DNA of 8,246 nt, from positions 1 through 8,246 of the forward strand of contig RFJG01000042.1 of assembly GCA_003694965.1 (NCBI GenBank). Direction: 5' to 3'. This stretch comes from Methanobacteriota archaeon. GTDB lineage: Archaea > Micrarchaeota > Micrarchaeia > Anstonellales > J096. The notes below the pieces were generated by a model. That model worked only from the letters and a program-made list of their open reading frames with translations. It was not told where the DNA came from and did not search any database. A program made the position numbers and the translations under genes. Of this stretch, positions 1 through 6,371 are shown piece after piece. Every line of letters starts with the position of its first letter. Positions within the stretch are counted from its first letter, which is position 1.

Positions 1-859
1 CCTTTATGGCATCCTCATATTCAACTACGGGGATGTCCTTCAGAGCATTAACTTCTTCATAGTGGGAGAGTTTTTCGGTGATGGCTTCCATAGCCCCTGT
101 AAGGAGTTTAATAGCCCCAACATCATCTATGAAAGCTGCTTCCATATCCATCTGTATTGTTTCGTTGAGGTGTGCACTTGTATTGTGTTTTTCTGCCCTG
201 AATACGGGGCCCGTCATAGTTACCCTCTCAAGTCCCCCAACAACTGCCATCTGCTTGTAGAGTTGCGGGCTTTGTGCCAAGTATGCCTTGCTCTCAAAAT
301 ACTTTACTTCAAAGACTTCTGCACCTCCTTCGCTCGCAGCTCCTATTATGGAAGGAGGATGTATCTCAACAAAACCCTCATCTCTCGCATAATCTCTGAA
401 AGCTCTCACAGCTTCACTCTTGGCCAAGAATACTCTCTTTATTTCATCCCTCCTCAAGTCCAAGAAACGGAAATTCAACCTTGTCTCTAGCTCAGCTGGT
501 GTTTTGCTCGTAGGGTCAACGGGCAGGCTCTTCTCAACTGCTCCAAGCACCTCTAATGAATTAGCAACTATTTCCTTCCCTCCATAAGGGGCTTGCGGAG
601 TTTCCTTTACAGTGCCTTCCAATGACACCACATATTCCTTCCCTATGTTAGGGGAGAGGAGCTCTCCTTTTAGGACACACTGGACTTTCCCGCTAAAATC
701 TCTTAATATGATGAACTTAATCTTTCCCAACTCTCTGATGGTCTCAATCCAGCCAGCTATCTTGACTCTTTTGCCGCTTTCTTCTTTTTTCGCCCTTTCT
801 ATTGTATGGCTCCTAAATGTTGGTTCAATAACATCGCTAATTGTTGATGTTGGTTCCAT
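1..859 (-). CDS. aspS: Aspartyl-tRNA synthetase, archaeal type (N-terminal part, cut by window edge)
   Basis: Class IIb aminoacyl-tRNA synthetase that charges tRNA with aspartate in the cytoplasm. The minus strand reads open from ATG at 859 to the window edge, giving 286 residues of a family usually about 430-440 long, so the C-terminal catalytic third with motif 3 is missing. Residues about 30-105 form the OB-fold anticodon-binding domain (VKIAGW, IILRD). The linker and catalytic domain follow, with RFLDLRR at 131-137, EGGAEVF at 177-183, AQSPQLYKQ at 195-203 and the motif 2 arginine in FRAE at 220-223. By remembered alignment to Thermococcus AspRS, the two positions that separate Asp-only from Asp/Asn charging (Trp26 and Lys85 there) are Glu39 and Pro91 here. 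Pro91 matches non-discriminating enzymes; Glu39 matches neither class I know. The motif 2 loop reads NTSAHLNE, where Arg is usual in place of Ala. The family call is firm; tRNA specificity is inference. Confidence 0.95.
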   Translation of the reverse strand, partial: MEPTSTISDVIEPTFRSHTIERAKKEESGKRVKIAGWIETIRELGKIKFIILRDFSGKVQCVLKGELLSPNIGKEYVVSLEGTVKETPQAPYGGKEIVANSLEVLGAVEKSLPVDPTSKTPAELETRLNFRFLDLRRDEIKRVFLAKSEAVRAFRDYARDEGFVEIHPPSIIGAASEGGAEVFEVKYFESKAYLAQSPQLYKQMAVVGGLERVTMTGPVFRAEKHNTSAHLNETIQMDMEAAFIDDVGAIKLLTGAMEAITEKLSHYEEVNALKDIPVVEYEDAIK

Positions 860-880
860 AGTGGCCTTGTGTTAAGAAAC

Positions 881-895
881 AATTATAAAATAAAT
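881..895 (-). promoter_or_regulatory. Putative TATA box of aspS
   Basis: On the minus strand this reads ATTTATTTTATAATT, an archaeal TATA-like element centred about 28 bp upstream of the aspS ATG at 859. That spacing puts the expected transcription start at or within a few bases of the start codon. No Shine-Dalgarno sequence precedes the ATG, which fits a leaderless mRNA. Confidence 0.5.
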
Positions 896-940
896 CTCCT
901 CTTCCTCTGCTTTGTCCCTTGGCTATCCATATTTTTGCCA

Positions 941-960
941 GCCCTATCTAGCCCTATCTC
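941..960. repeat. Tandem 10-bp repeat, two copies
   Basis: GCCCTATCTA is followed directly by GCCCTATCTC, differing only in the last base. It lies in the intergenic region between the divergent aspS and rps6e genes, outside both putative TATA boxes. It may be replication slippage or a paired binding site; nothing in the sequence decides this. Confidence 0.6.
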
Positions 961-971
961 ATAATAGATTT

Positions 972-1001
972 AATAGCAGAGTAAGAAATAGCAGATTAAG
1001 A
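972..1001. repeat. Tandem 15-bp repeat, two copies
   Basis: AATAGCAGAGTAAGA (972-986) is followed without a gap by AATAGCAGATTAAGA (987-1001), one mismatch in 15. It ends about 24 bp before the putative rps6e TATA box. Slippage duplication or an upstream binding site are both possible. Confidence 0.6.
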
Positions 1002-1024
1002 GACTTGTAATTTGTGGATGGGCA

Positions 1025-1036
1025 TTTTAAATATTT
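1025..1036 (+). promoter_or_regulatory. Putative TATA box of the rps6e-aIF2 gamma operon
   Basis: TTTTAAATATTT is a good match to the archaeal TATA consensus. It is centred about 53 bp before the rps6e ATG, so transcription should start near 1056-1058 and give a leader of roughly 27 nt. That leader has a weak GGTG element at 1075-1078, six bases before the ATG. This promoter therefore appears to make a leadered mRNA, unlike aspS. Confidence 0.5.
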
Positions 1037-1083
1037 CGGAGGAAGGTATTACAAACTTAGGCAATTAGCATGTAGGTGTTAGT

Positions 1084-1479
1084 ATGATATTAAACATAGG
1101 AACAAAGGAAGGTAAGACATATAAGATAGAGGTGCCGAAGGAAAAGGAGGCCTTGCTCATGGGCAAGAGGATTGGCGATGTTCTCAATGGTGGGGATTTT
1201 GGCCTTGCTGGCTATGAACTCAAGATAACTGGCGGTTCTGACAACAGCGGTTTCCCCTTGAGGCAGGAGATAAGAGGCACTAAGAAAGTTCACCCGTTGC
1301 TAAGGGGAGGAGTAGGCTACAAGCCAGTAAGGAAGGGCGAGAGGCAGAGAAAGACAGTTAGGGGCAACACCGTCTATAATGATACAATCCAAGTTAATGC
1401 AAGTGTCTCAAAACCGGGCCCGGAACCTCTTGATTCTCTCTTGTCTCCTAAGGAAGAAGAGAAGAAGGAGGAAGAGTAG
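1084..1479 (+). CDS. rps6e: Small ribosomal subunit protein S6e
   Basis: Structural protein of the archaeal 30S subunit. The 131-residue product shows the family signature ITGGSDNSGFPLR (48-60) and the basic stretch GERQRKTVRGNTV (85-97), and ends in an acidic/lysine tail (SPKEEEKKEEE). The length suits the short archaeal S6e, which lacks the long phosphorylated C-terminal helix of eukaryotic S6. The ATG at 1084 is chosen because the conserved N-terminus (MILNIGTKEGKTYKIEV) begins there and a TATA-like box lies at a sensible distance. Its TAG stop shares one base with the GTG start of aIF2 gamma, so the two are almost certainly co-transcribed and coupled in translation. S6e next to aIF2 gamma is a known archaeal gene pairing. 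Confidence 0.96.
   Translation: MILNIGTKEGKTYKIEVPKEKEALLMGKRIGDVLNGGDFGLAGYELKITGGSDNSGFPLRQEIRGTKKVHPLLRGGVGYKPVRKGERQRKTVRGNTVYNDTIQVNASVSKPGPEPLDSLLSPKEEEKKEEE
1464..1472 (+). promoter_or_regulatory. Shine-Dalgarno site for aIF2 gamma inside the end of rps6e
   Basis: AAGGAGGAA lies within the last codons of rps6e, with the GGAGG core ending about 7 bases before the GTG at 1479. It supports the GTG as the true start and explains coupled translation. The acidic/lysine tail of S6e (GAG/AAG codons) doubles as the ribosome-binding sequence. Confidence 0.6.
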
Positions 1480-2660
1480 TGGACTCTGTTATCGTAGGTC
1501 TTTTTGGGCACGTTGACCACGGGAAGACTACCCTCACAAAAGCCCTTACTGGAAAATGGGCAGACACATATAGCGAGGAAGTAATAAGAGGAATAAGCAT
1601 AAAACTCGGCTATGCTGACATGGGCATATATGAATGTCCAGACGGCTCTTTTTGGAAAGATGATAAATGCAAGGGAAAGAAGGGTAAGGGGAAGCTTGTC
1701 AAAATAGTCTCGTTTTTGGATGCCCCAGGCCACGAGTCCCTTATGGCTACTGCCATATCCGCTTCAGCAGTCATAGACGGTGCTCTCCTTCTAATCGCTG
1801 CCAATGAGGAGTGCCCCCAAGAGCAGACAAAGGAGCACCTAATGGTCCTAGATATGCTCGGAGTCAAGAACATCGTCGTTGTTCAGACAAAGATAGATGT
1901 TGTGAGCAAGGAACAGGCCATAAAAAACCATAATCAGATAAGGGAATTCCTCAAAGGCACTGTTGCGGAAAACGCACCAATAATTCCAGTCTCAGCAACA
2001 TATGGTGTAAACTTAGACAAGTTGTTGGAGGCTATGCACACTACAATAAAGCCTATTGAAAGAGATACCAAAGGAGAACCGCTCTTCTATGTCCTTAGGA
2101 GTTTTGATATAAATAAGCCAGGAACACCCATAGAGAAGCTTAACGGTGGTGTTCTTGGAGGCGTTATGGCAAAGGGAATTCTCAAAGAAGGGGACGATGT
2201 CAAGATAATACCTGGCTACATAAGCAGTAAAGGAGAGACAACATCTCTCTCTACTAAGATAGCATCAATCCACTCTTACAAAGGCAAGGAGAAGGAAGCC
2301 ACCCCAGGGAAGACTCTTGCTTTGGGAACTTTGTTAGACCCGTCAACAACAAAAGGAGACAAGGCAGCTGGTTCAGTTGTCGTCTTAAAGAAAAGCGACA
2401 TAGCGGCCACTAACAACATAAAAGTAGAGTACTCAATGTTGAAAAGGTCTGACATGGACAACACCCAGATTAAGGAAGGAGAGGTGCTGCTTCTCAATGT
2501 AGGACCTTCAACAACAGCTGGCATAGTTGCATCTGCAACTAAAAAGGTCCTCTCAATCAACTTGAAGAAGCCCGTTGCTAACATCAAGGGAGAGAAAGTG
2601 GCTATACAGAGAAGAGCCGGCCAGAGATGGAGATTAGCTGGTTCGGGCACATTAGTGTAG
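1479..2660 (+). CDS. eif2g: Translation initiation factor 2 subunit gamma (aIF2 gamma)
   Basis: GTPase core of the aIF2 heterotrimer, which delivers Met-tRNAi to the small ribosomal subunit. The G motifs are in order: G1 GHVDHGKTT (10-18), switch 1 RGISIKLGYAD (37-47), G3 DAPGHE (81-86), G4 TKID (137-140) and G5 SA (172-173). Two beta-barrel domains follow to residue 393, somewhat shorter than the usual 405-415. Start is GTG, overlapping the rps6e stop by one base. Two oddities: G4 has Thr where family members normally have Asn (NKxD), a tolerated change in other GTPases. The zinc-knuckle insert between switch 1 and G3, which usually carries four cysteines, keeps only Cys53 and Cys64 and is otherwise a short lysine/glycine-rich stretch, so zinc binding there is doubtful. 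The identity call over EF-Tu/SelB rests on the knuckle position and the RGISIKLGYAD and DAPGHE signatures. Confidence 0.96.
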   Translation: MDSVIVGLFGHVDHGKTTLTKALTGKWADTYSEEVIRGISIKLGYADMGIYECPDGSFWKDDKCKGKKGKGKLVKIVSFLDAPGHESLMATAISASAVIDGALLLIAANEECPQEQTKEHLMVLDMLGVKNIVVVQTKIDVVSKEQAIKNHNQIREFLKGTVAENAPIIPVSATYGVNLDKLLEAMHTTIKPIERDTKGEPLFYVLRSFDINKPGTPIEKLNGGVLGGVMAKGILKEGDDVKIIPGYISSKGETTSLSTKIASIHSYKGKEKEATPGKTLALGTLLDPSTTKGDKAAGSVVVLKKSDIAATNNIKVEYSMLKRSDMDNTQIKEGEVLLLNVGPSTTAGIVASATKKVLSINLKKPVANIKGEKVAIQRRAGQRWRLAGSGTLV

Positions 2661-3110
2661 CCTTGTTAGTTCCTTGTTGCAATGGCTACACATATAAGTA
2701 CTTCTAACATTCCTCTGGAAGTAAAATAGCCTCTTGCAAGATGGACAGGACATAGTCGTTTTGGCTTTCTTTTGTTGGAGTGGCACAATAACTTTGTAGT
2801 AGAATGACTCTTTTTCTTCCTTTGCCTGTTCCATATCTACATTGTATTCTCTCAGCAGTCTATTATAGATACCGTTCCATTTCCTTCCGTGCCCCGCCCT
2901 ATTCCCAGCTTTGCCATGCGCTATCTCGTGGAACACTATGTCTAAGTAGAGCATCCAGTAATTGAACCTCTCATTATAGAGGTGCTTGTTTAGTTCTATT
3001 GTTTTTTTGTCAAAGTCGCATTTTCCGAATATTAATGTCGTTGTGCTCGTTGAGCGCAAGTTAGGGGAAAATTCATAATCAGGCAACTCTTTCTTTACTA
3101 TCCACTCCAT
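2652..3110 (-). CDS. SprT-like zinc metalloprotease with C-terminal zinc ribbon
   Basis: Predicted small metalloprotease of the SprT/Spartan superfamily; relatives cleave DNA-protein crosslinks, but the substrate here is unknown. The 152-residue product has HEIAH at 61-65 with a third histidine at 74 (GHGRKWN), the expected HExxH plus His zinc ligands with Glu62 as catalytic base. A zinc ribbon follows with CPSC at 122-125 and CSHC at 141-144. No signal peptide or membrane segment is seen. I chose the ATG at 3110 because GAGGG (3116-3120) sits 5-6 bases ahead of it and it begins one base after the upstream stop codon. An ATG at 3122, four codons earlier, is also possible; the longer reading back to 3248 would lie inside the upstream gene and is unlikely. 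The 3' end overlaps the convergent aIF2 gamma gene by 9 bp. Confidence 0.85.
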   Translation of the reverse strand: MEWIVKKELPDYEFSPNLRSTSTTTLIFGKCDFDKKTIELNKHLYNERFNYWMLYLDIVFHEIAHGKAGNRAGHGRKWNGIYNRLLREYNVDMEQAKEEKESFYYKVIVPLQQKKAKTTMSCPSCKRLFYFQRNVRSTYMCSHCNKELTRLH

Positions 3111-3111
3111 C

Positions 3112-3528
3112 CTATCCCTCATATGCGAGGAGAACGTAGTCTTTCTTGTCAGTGCTGTGGAATACAAAAGAGCTGTAATATGGGCCCCCTTCCTGTTTTT
3201 TCTCAAGCTTGTCCATAACATCCATAGCCCTCTCTGCTGGGCATTCAAGGCTTAAGTTAGATATAAATGCTATGAAATGCTCAACCTTGTCTACTTCTCC
3301 AACTTCTTTGAGCTTAAATAGGCTCCCTTTGCTCTCTATGATGTCTAAGGAGGGCCCTACAAATGCCTTTGTTAGGAGTTCTTCCTTGCTCCCTCCCATT
3401 TCTATTGAGTTAGTTAAGGAGCAGTTCTCATCGTTAATGAGTTTCATGAGCAGAGACTCTTCTTCCTTGCTCAGCGATGAGAACAGCTTTTTGTAGTAGC
3501 TCCTATAATCATTAACATCTTTGGCCAT
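3112..3528 (-). CDS. Uncharacterised 138-residue protein, coupled to the SprT-like gene
   Basis: I do not recognise this family. The product is soluble-looking, mixed charge and probably largely helical, with no signal peptide, membrane segment or repeated motif. Residues 1-55 are rich in Lys/Glu/Ser (SSLSKEEESLLMKLINDEN), 60-105 are amphipathic (FIAFISNLSLECPAERAMDVMDKL), and the end is GGPYYSSFVFHSTDKKDYVLLAYEG. It has only two cysteines and no visible catalytic motif. The ATG at 3528 is chosen over a TTG at 3570, because the latter would overlap the HAD gene end and a TATA-like box sits about 25 bp before 3528. Its TAG stop is one base from the start of the SprT-like gene, so the two are probably made from one mRNA. 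A partner or regulator role for the protease is possible but unsupported beyond position. Codon use matches the neighbours, which supports a real gene. Confidence 0.75.
   Translation of the reverse strand: MAKDVNDYRSYYKKLFSSLSKEEESLLMKLINDENCSLTNSIEMGGSKEELLTKAFVGPSLDIIESKGSLFKLKEVGEVDKVEHFIAFISNLSLECPAERAMDVMDKLEKKQEGGPYYSSFVFHSTDKKDYVLLAYEG
3116..3120 (-). promoter_or_regulatory. Shine-Dalgarno site deciding the SprT-like start
   Basis: GAGGG on the minus strand lies in the last codons of the upstream gene, spaced about 5 bases from the ATG at 3110. No similar sequence precedes the alternative ATG at 3122. It suggests stop-restart coupling between the two genes. Confidence 0.4.
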
Positions 3529-3544
3529 GGAGTTATTTTGATGG

Positions 3545-3560
3545 AAATAAATAATAATAT
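3545..3560 (-). promoter_or_regulatory. Putative TATA box of the unknown-protein/SprT-like pair
   Basis: The minus strand reads ATATTATTATTTATTT, centred about 25 bp before the ATG at 3528, with no Shine-Dalgarno sequence between. It touches the TAA stop of the upstream HAD gene (3560-3562). A leaderless transcript independent of the mevalonate operon is implied. Confidence 0.45.
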
Positions 3561-4306
3561 TAACTTCCAACGATGGATTTTATGGCATCCATAAGAGACT
3601 CTCTATTAACCTTCCAATCTGCCGTAACTCTAACCAATTGAGGTATGTTGTTCTCTATGAGGAGGCTTTTGCAGCCAGCACTTTTCGCAGCTCCTATGTC
3701 CGTCTCTTCCATATCCCCAACCATGAGTAACTCTTCCTTTCTTATCCCTTCTTTCTCTATTATCCTGTTGAGCATGTCAGGAGATGGCTTACCGAACACT
3801 CTTGCCTTAACGAGGAAATTCTCACTGAGTGCCCTCACGATTATACCTGTTCCCGGCAACAAGCCATTTTCCCCTACATAATAGCGGTCGGCATTCGCGG
3901 CCAACAAATCCCCTCCGTTAAGCAATATCTCCATAGCCTTCTTGAAACTGCCATAGTTAAGTTCTTTTGTGTGACTCACACAAACAGCGTCTGCATTCTC
4001 TACTATTTCTATCCCTTCATTAGCGAGCCTCTCCTTTATGTAGTTGCTCCCTATGGGATATACTGATATGCCCTTCTCTTTTATGTATTCTATCATTATG
4101 TCAACTGCAGTGTATATGTTCTCAACATCTATTATACCACCTATCCTATCATAGAGAGCTATTTTATCTACACTAGATGTGTTGCTTGCAACATAACAAC
4201 TTATCCCTCTTTCTCCAAGCCACTCAATAACTTTCCTGACTTCTTCTATGCTTTTCTTGCCCTCGTAAAGTGTTCCATCTCCGTCAAATGCAACTGCCTT
4301 TATCAC
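3560..4306 (-). CDS. HAD-superfamily phosphatase, NagD-like (subclass IIA)
   Basis: Predicted Mg-dependent phosphatase of 248 residues. All four HAD motifs are present: motif I DGDGT with Asp8 (nucleophile) and Asp10 (acid/base), motif II SNTS with Ser41, motif III Lys173 in GKPSPD, and motif IV GDMEETD with Asp198 and Asp203. The segment LLPGTGIIVRAL (149-160) and the cap between motifs II and III are typical of the IIA group, which includes p-nitrophenyl phosphatases, phosphoglycolate phosphatase and NagD. The substrate cannot be read from the sequence. It starts with GTG directly after the TGA of mevalonate kinase, with AGGTGG (4311-4316) as ribosome-binding site, making it the last gene of the phosphomevalonate kinase-mevalonate kinase operon. 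Context hints at a phosphorylated isoprenoid intermediate or housecleaning of a side product; that is inference. Confidence 0.9.
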   Translation of the reverse strand: MIKAVAFDGDGTLYEGKKSIEEVRKVIEWLGERGISCYVASNTSSVDKIALYDRIGGIIDVENIYTAVDIMIEYIKEKGISVYPIGSNYIKERLANEGIEIVENADAVCVSHTKELNYGSFKKAMEILLNGGDLLAANADRYYVGENGLLPGTGIIVRALSENFLVKARVFGKPSPDMLNRIIEKEGIRKEELLMVGDMEETDIGAAKSAGCKSLLIENNIPQLVRVTADWKVNRESLMDAIKSIVGS

Positions 4307-5188
4307 TCAACCACCTATGCGTGCTGGGAAACTCCTGAAACCCCTCCTTTCTAACTTGTGTGCCAATTCTCCTGCCTCGCTCTCATCTCTAACAAGAGCT
4401 ATGTTGCAACCGCCTCCGCCAGCCCCTGTTATTTTGGAGCCAAGAGCCCCTTCTTCTCTTGCAATATGGGCAACTTCTTCATTCTCCTTTGTAGAGACGC
4501 CTATGGCACTCAGGAGGCCGTGATTGATATTCATGAGCTCCCCAATCTTTTCTATGTTACCTTGCTTTAGGGCGTTCTCTCCTTCTTTATATAGCTCAAC
4601 ATAAGAGGAGAGGAGTTTTTCAAATACTCCCTCGTTCCTTTCTTTCACTTTCTTCACTCCCTCCACTAGCTCTTTTGTAGAGCCTTTCTTACCAGTAAAA
4701 GAAACCACTATGTTGAGTTCCTTACCAATATCCAACCTCTCAATGCCCTTGCCCTTAATGAATTTTATCAGACCTCCATAAGTGGCTGCTGCGTTGTCTA
4801 TCCCGGATGGGTTTCCGTGGTATATCTTTTCTGCTTCAAGAGAGGTTGAGAAGACCTCTTCCTCTTCTATTTTTTTGTTGAAAAGCTTTGCAACGGCTTT
4901 CGTTAGGCCAACGCTGAAAGCAGCGCTTGCGCCAAGTCCTGCCTTCGTGGGTATCTCCTCTTTAACTCCAATCTCAATATGTCCCTCTATTCCCATCTTT
5001 TTCTTTATGGCATCAACTGCCTTCCTCGTTCCTTCGGTGTTCCACTCCCCAACTATCTTATCCTCGCTGCTCTCCTTAACGCTAACCTCTACTCCCCTGT
5101 CTATGCCTGCAGCTATGCCTGGCACTCCATAAACAACGAAATGCTCTCCGAACAATATCACTTTCCCGCTACCTCTTTCCTTAATCAT
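4307..5188 (-). CDS. mvk: Mevalonate kinase
   Basis: GHMP-family kinase that phosphorylates mevalonate to 5-phosphomevalonate with ATP (EC 2.7.1.36), first step of the lower mevalonate pathway. The 293 residues match the archaeal length. Visible motifs: GKVILFGEHFVVYG (8-21), phosphate-binding loop GLGASAA (84-90), HGNPSGID (124-131) with the catalytic Asp131, and KITGAGGGGC (252-261). The second position of the usual GLGSSAA loop is Ala, leaving the more important serine intact. ATG at 5188 overlaps the phosphomevalonate kinase stop by four bases (ATGA), with GGTGA (5196-5200) seven bases ahead, so translation is coupled. The downstream HAD gene begins at the next base after its TGA. HGNPSGID and length distinguish it from homoserine kinase and the phosphomevalonate kinase next door. 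Confidence 0.95.
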   Translation of the reverse strand: MIKERGSGKVILFGEHFVVYGVPGIAAGIDRGVEVSVKESSEDKIVGEWNTEGTRKAVDAIKKKMGIEGHIEIGVKEEIPTKAGLGASAAFSVGLTKAVAKLFNKKIEEEEVFSTSLEAEKIYHGNPSGIDNAAATYGGLIKFIKGKGIERLDIGKELNIVVSFTGKKGSTKELVEGVKKVKERNEGVFEKLLSSYVELYKEGENALKQGNIEKIGELMNINHGLLSAIGVSTKENEEVAHIAREEGALGSKITGAGGGGCNIALVRDESEAGELAHKLERRGFRSFPARIGG

Positions 5189-6267
5189 AGCACTCTCACC
5201 CCTTCTTGTGATTTTCGCAACTCTAAATATGCCAACTCCAACGATAGCTCCTTTCCAATAGCTATGATATCCTTAGGAGAGAAACCTTCTCCTTGTGTGA
5301 GGAACACAACGCCGTCATAGCCTCCACTGCCCGGACATCTCCCAGCAACAATTCCTGGAAGTTCCTCAACCTTTTCTATCAATGATGTGAGCTCTTCTGG
5401 TTCTATTGGGTCTATTCCGGGCAAGGCACTTTCCATAATAGAGCTAAGTCTTCTTTGTGATTCCCTTGCCTTGTGCATCGCATCCCTTACAGCCTTCTCT
5501 TCCTTGATGTTTTTAATTAACGACATCTCTGCCATACTCTGTTCCTTAAGTAGTTTTTCCACAACATAGCCCTCTCTCTCCTTTGCCTTGTTAAAAGCCT
5601 TGACACTGCTAATTGTTGCTGTTTTCCTCCCTCTTATGTTGAACATCTCAATGTTGTAAGGTATTTCAACCCTCTTTATCTCCATTCCGCTGAATTCCTT
5701 TTTAGCGAACTCAGCTGAGTTCCTAATAGAGACATTATCTAGGACTTCCTTAGAATATCTCGTGTACAATATTGTTCCATAGCAAGATGTTGCTATGTCA
5801 GTTCCGCTCCCAACCTTTCCACTCTCTATGGCGTGGCTTATGTGGCTAAGCTTGTTTATTATGCTTCTCTCCTCTTCTATGTTAATTCCGTTCCAAGAAA
5901 AAAGAGAAGCTATCGTTGCTACTGTTGCAGCAGCTGATGAGCCAAGACCGCTTTTCTCATCCTTGTTGCCGAATATCCTACTATTGTCAACCGCTATGTT
6001 GCAGCTTTCCCATCTTCCTATCTTTTTCAAGTATTCTCTTGCAACAATGTAGGCAGTTCCTACGATTCCTTTAACATCTTCCGCCCTGCCGTCTATGGAG
6101 AATTCCTTACTTACTATCCTTCCATCGCCTTCGGAGCATTTTGCAACAACTCCTCTGCCTTCTTTGTCAACAACCCCCAAGCTTAGGGCTGGAAAACCTT
6201 CCAATACTGCATATGAACCAAGCAATATTATCTTGCCCGGTGCCGAGACCGCTATTTCTTCTTCCAT
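5185..6267 (-). CDS. Phosphomevalonate kinase (ERG8-type, GHMP family)
   Basis: Converts 5-phosphomevalonate to 5-diphosphomevalonate (EC 2.7.4.2). The 360-residue product has the GHMP opening SAPGKIILLGSYAVLEG (8-24), phosphate loop GLGSSAA (107-113), the ERG8 signature GKVGSGTD (150-157; usually GxxGSGFD) with probable catalytic Asp157, and PGSGGYDG (312-319) near the C-terminus. GSYAVLEG in place of GEH, together with GGYDG, separates this from mevalonate kinase. The first gene of a three-gene leftward operon, it has an ATG at 6267 preceded by GGAGAGGG (6274-6281) six bases upstream and a purine-rich leader of roughly 40 nt. This enzyme is absent from most archaea and known mainly from Sulfolobales, eukaryotes and Gram-positive bacteria. 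The Phe-to-Thr change in GSGFD is worth noting. No frameshift or truncation is seen. Confidence 0.88.
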   Translation of the reverse strand: MEEEIAVSAPGKIILLGSYAVLEGFPALSLGVVDKEGRGVVAKCSEGDGRIVSKEFSIDGRAEDVKGIVGTAYIVAREYLKKIGRWESCNIAVDNSRIFGNKDEKSGLGSSAAATVATIASLFSWNGINIEEERSIINKLSHISHAIESGKVGSGTDIATSCYGTILYTRYSKEVLDNVSIRNSAEFAKKEFSGMEIKRVEIPYNIEMFNIRGRKTATISSVKAFNKAKEREGYVVEKLLKEQSMAEMSLIKNIKEEKAVRDAMHKARESQRRLSSIMESALPGIDPIEPEELTSLIEKVEELPGIVAGRCPGSGGYDGVVFLTQGEGFSPKDIIAIGKELSLELAYLELRKSQEGVRVL

Positions 6268-6326
6268 CCACTACCCTCTCCATCGATCTTTCCACTCTCT
6301 GCTCTCTCCTCTCTCGCTAAGGAAAA

Positions 6327-6342
6327 CCATATTTTTCTATGG
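6327..6342 (-). promoter_or_regulatory. Putative promoter element of the phosphomevalonate kinase operon
   Basis: The A/T core AGAAAAATAT on the minus strand lies about 65 bp before the ATG at 6267, so transcription would start near 6308 with a purine-rich, Shine-Dalgarno-bearing leader of about 40 nt. The element is framed by a small inverted repeat, CCATA (6327-6331) and TATGG (6338-6342). The ATTTTAAAAT at 6352-6361 is an alternative TATA box giving a longer leader. Confidence 0.35.
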
Positions 6343-6368
6343 CCCGGAAACATTTTAAAATCCGGGCC
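6341..6368. promoter_or_regulatory. Inverted repeat in the divergent mevalonate promoter region (candidate operator)
   Basis: GGCCCGGA (6341-6348) and TCCGGGCC (6361-6368) are perfect 8-bp inverted arms separated by 12 bases. The centre contains a second palindrome, ATTTTAAAAT (6352-6361), slightly off the axis. It sits between two divergent start codons, about 75 bp from one and 50 bp from the other. Position and symmetry suit a dimeric regulator controlling both arms. A transcription terminator is unlikely since no gene ends here. Confidence 0.5.
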
Positions 6369-6371
6369 AAA

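Noticed and set aside
62..490. Plus-strand open frames opposite aspS
   Set aside because: The minus strand encodes AspRS with clear class II motifs across the whole region; the plus-strand frames are antisense shadows.
896..1020. Possible tRNA or structured RNA in the aspS/rps6e spacer
   Set aside because: No cloverleaf, T-loop GTTCGA-type sequence, CCA end or long stem could be found by reading; only short tandem repeats are present.
1414..1423. CCGGGCCCGG palindrome resembling the arms of the inverted repeat at 6341-6368
   Set aside because: It lies in the rps6e coding sequence over Pro-Gly-Pro codons and has no spacer or matching context; shared GC-rich bases are best explained by codon content.
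2640..2670. Terminator between the convergent aIF2 gamma and SprT-like genes
   Set aside because: The genes overlap by 9 bp and there is no T-rich run on either strand close to the stops that I could support as a terminator.
2652..3248. Longer SprT-like reading frame starting at 3248
   Set aside because: The extra 46 residues lie wholly inside the upstream gene in another frame, have no ribosome-binding site, and do not resemble the SprT domain.
3529..3570. TTG start at 3570 for the unknown protein
   Set aside because: It would overlap the end of the HAD gene and translate the putative TATA box; the ATG at 3528 has proper promoter spacing.
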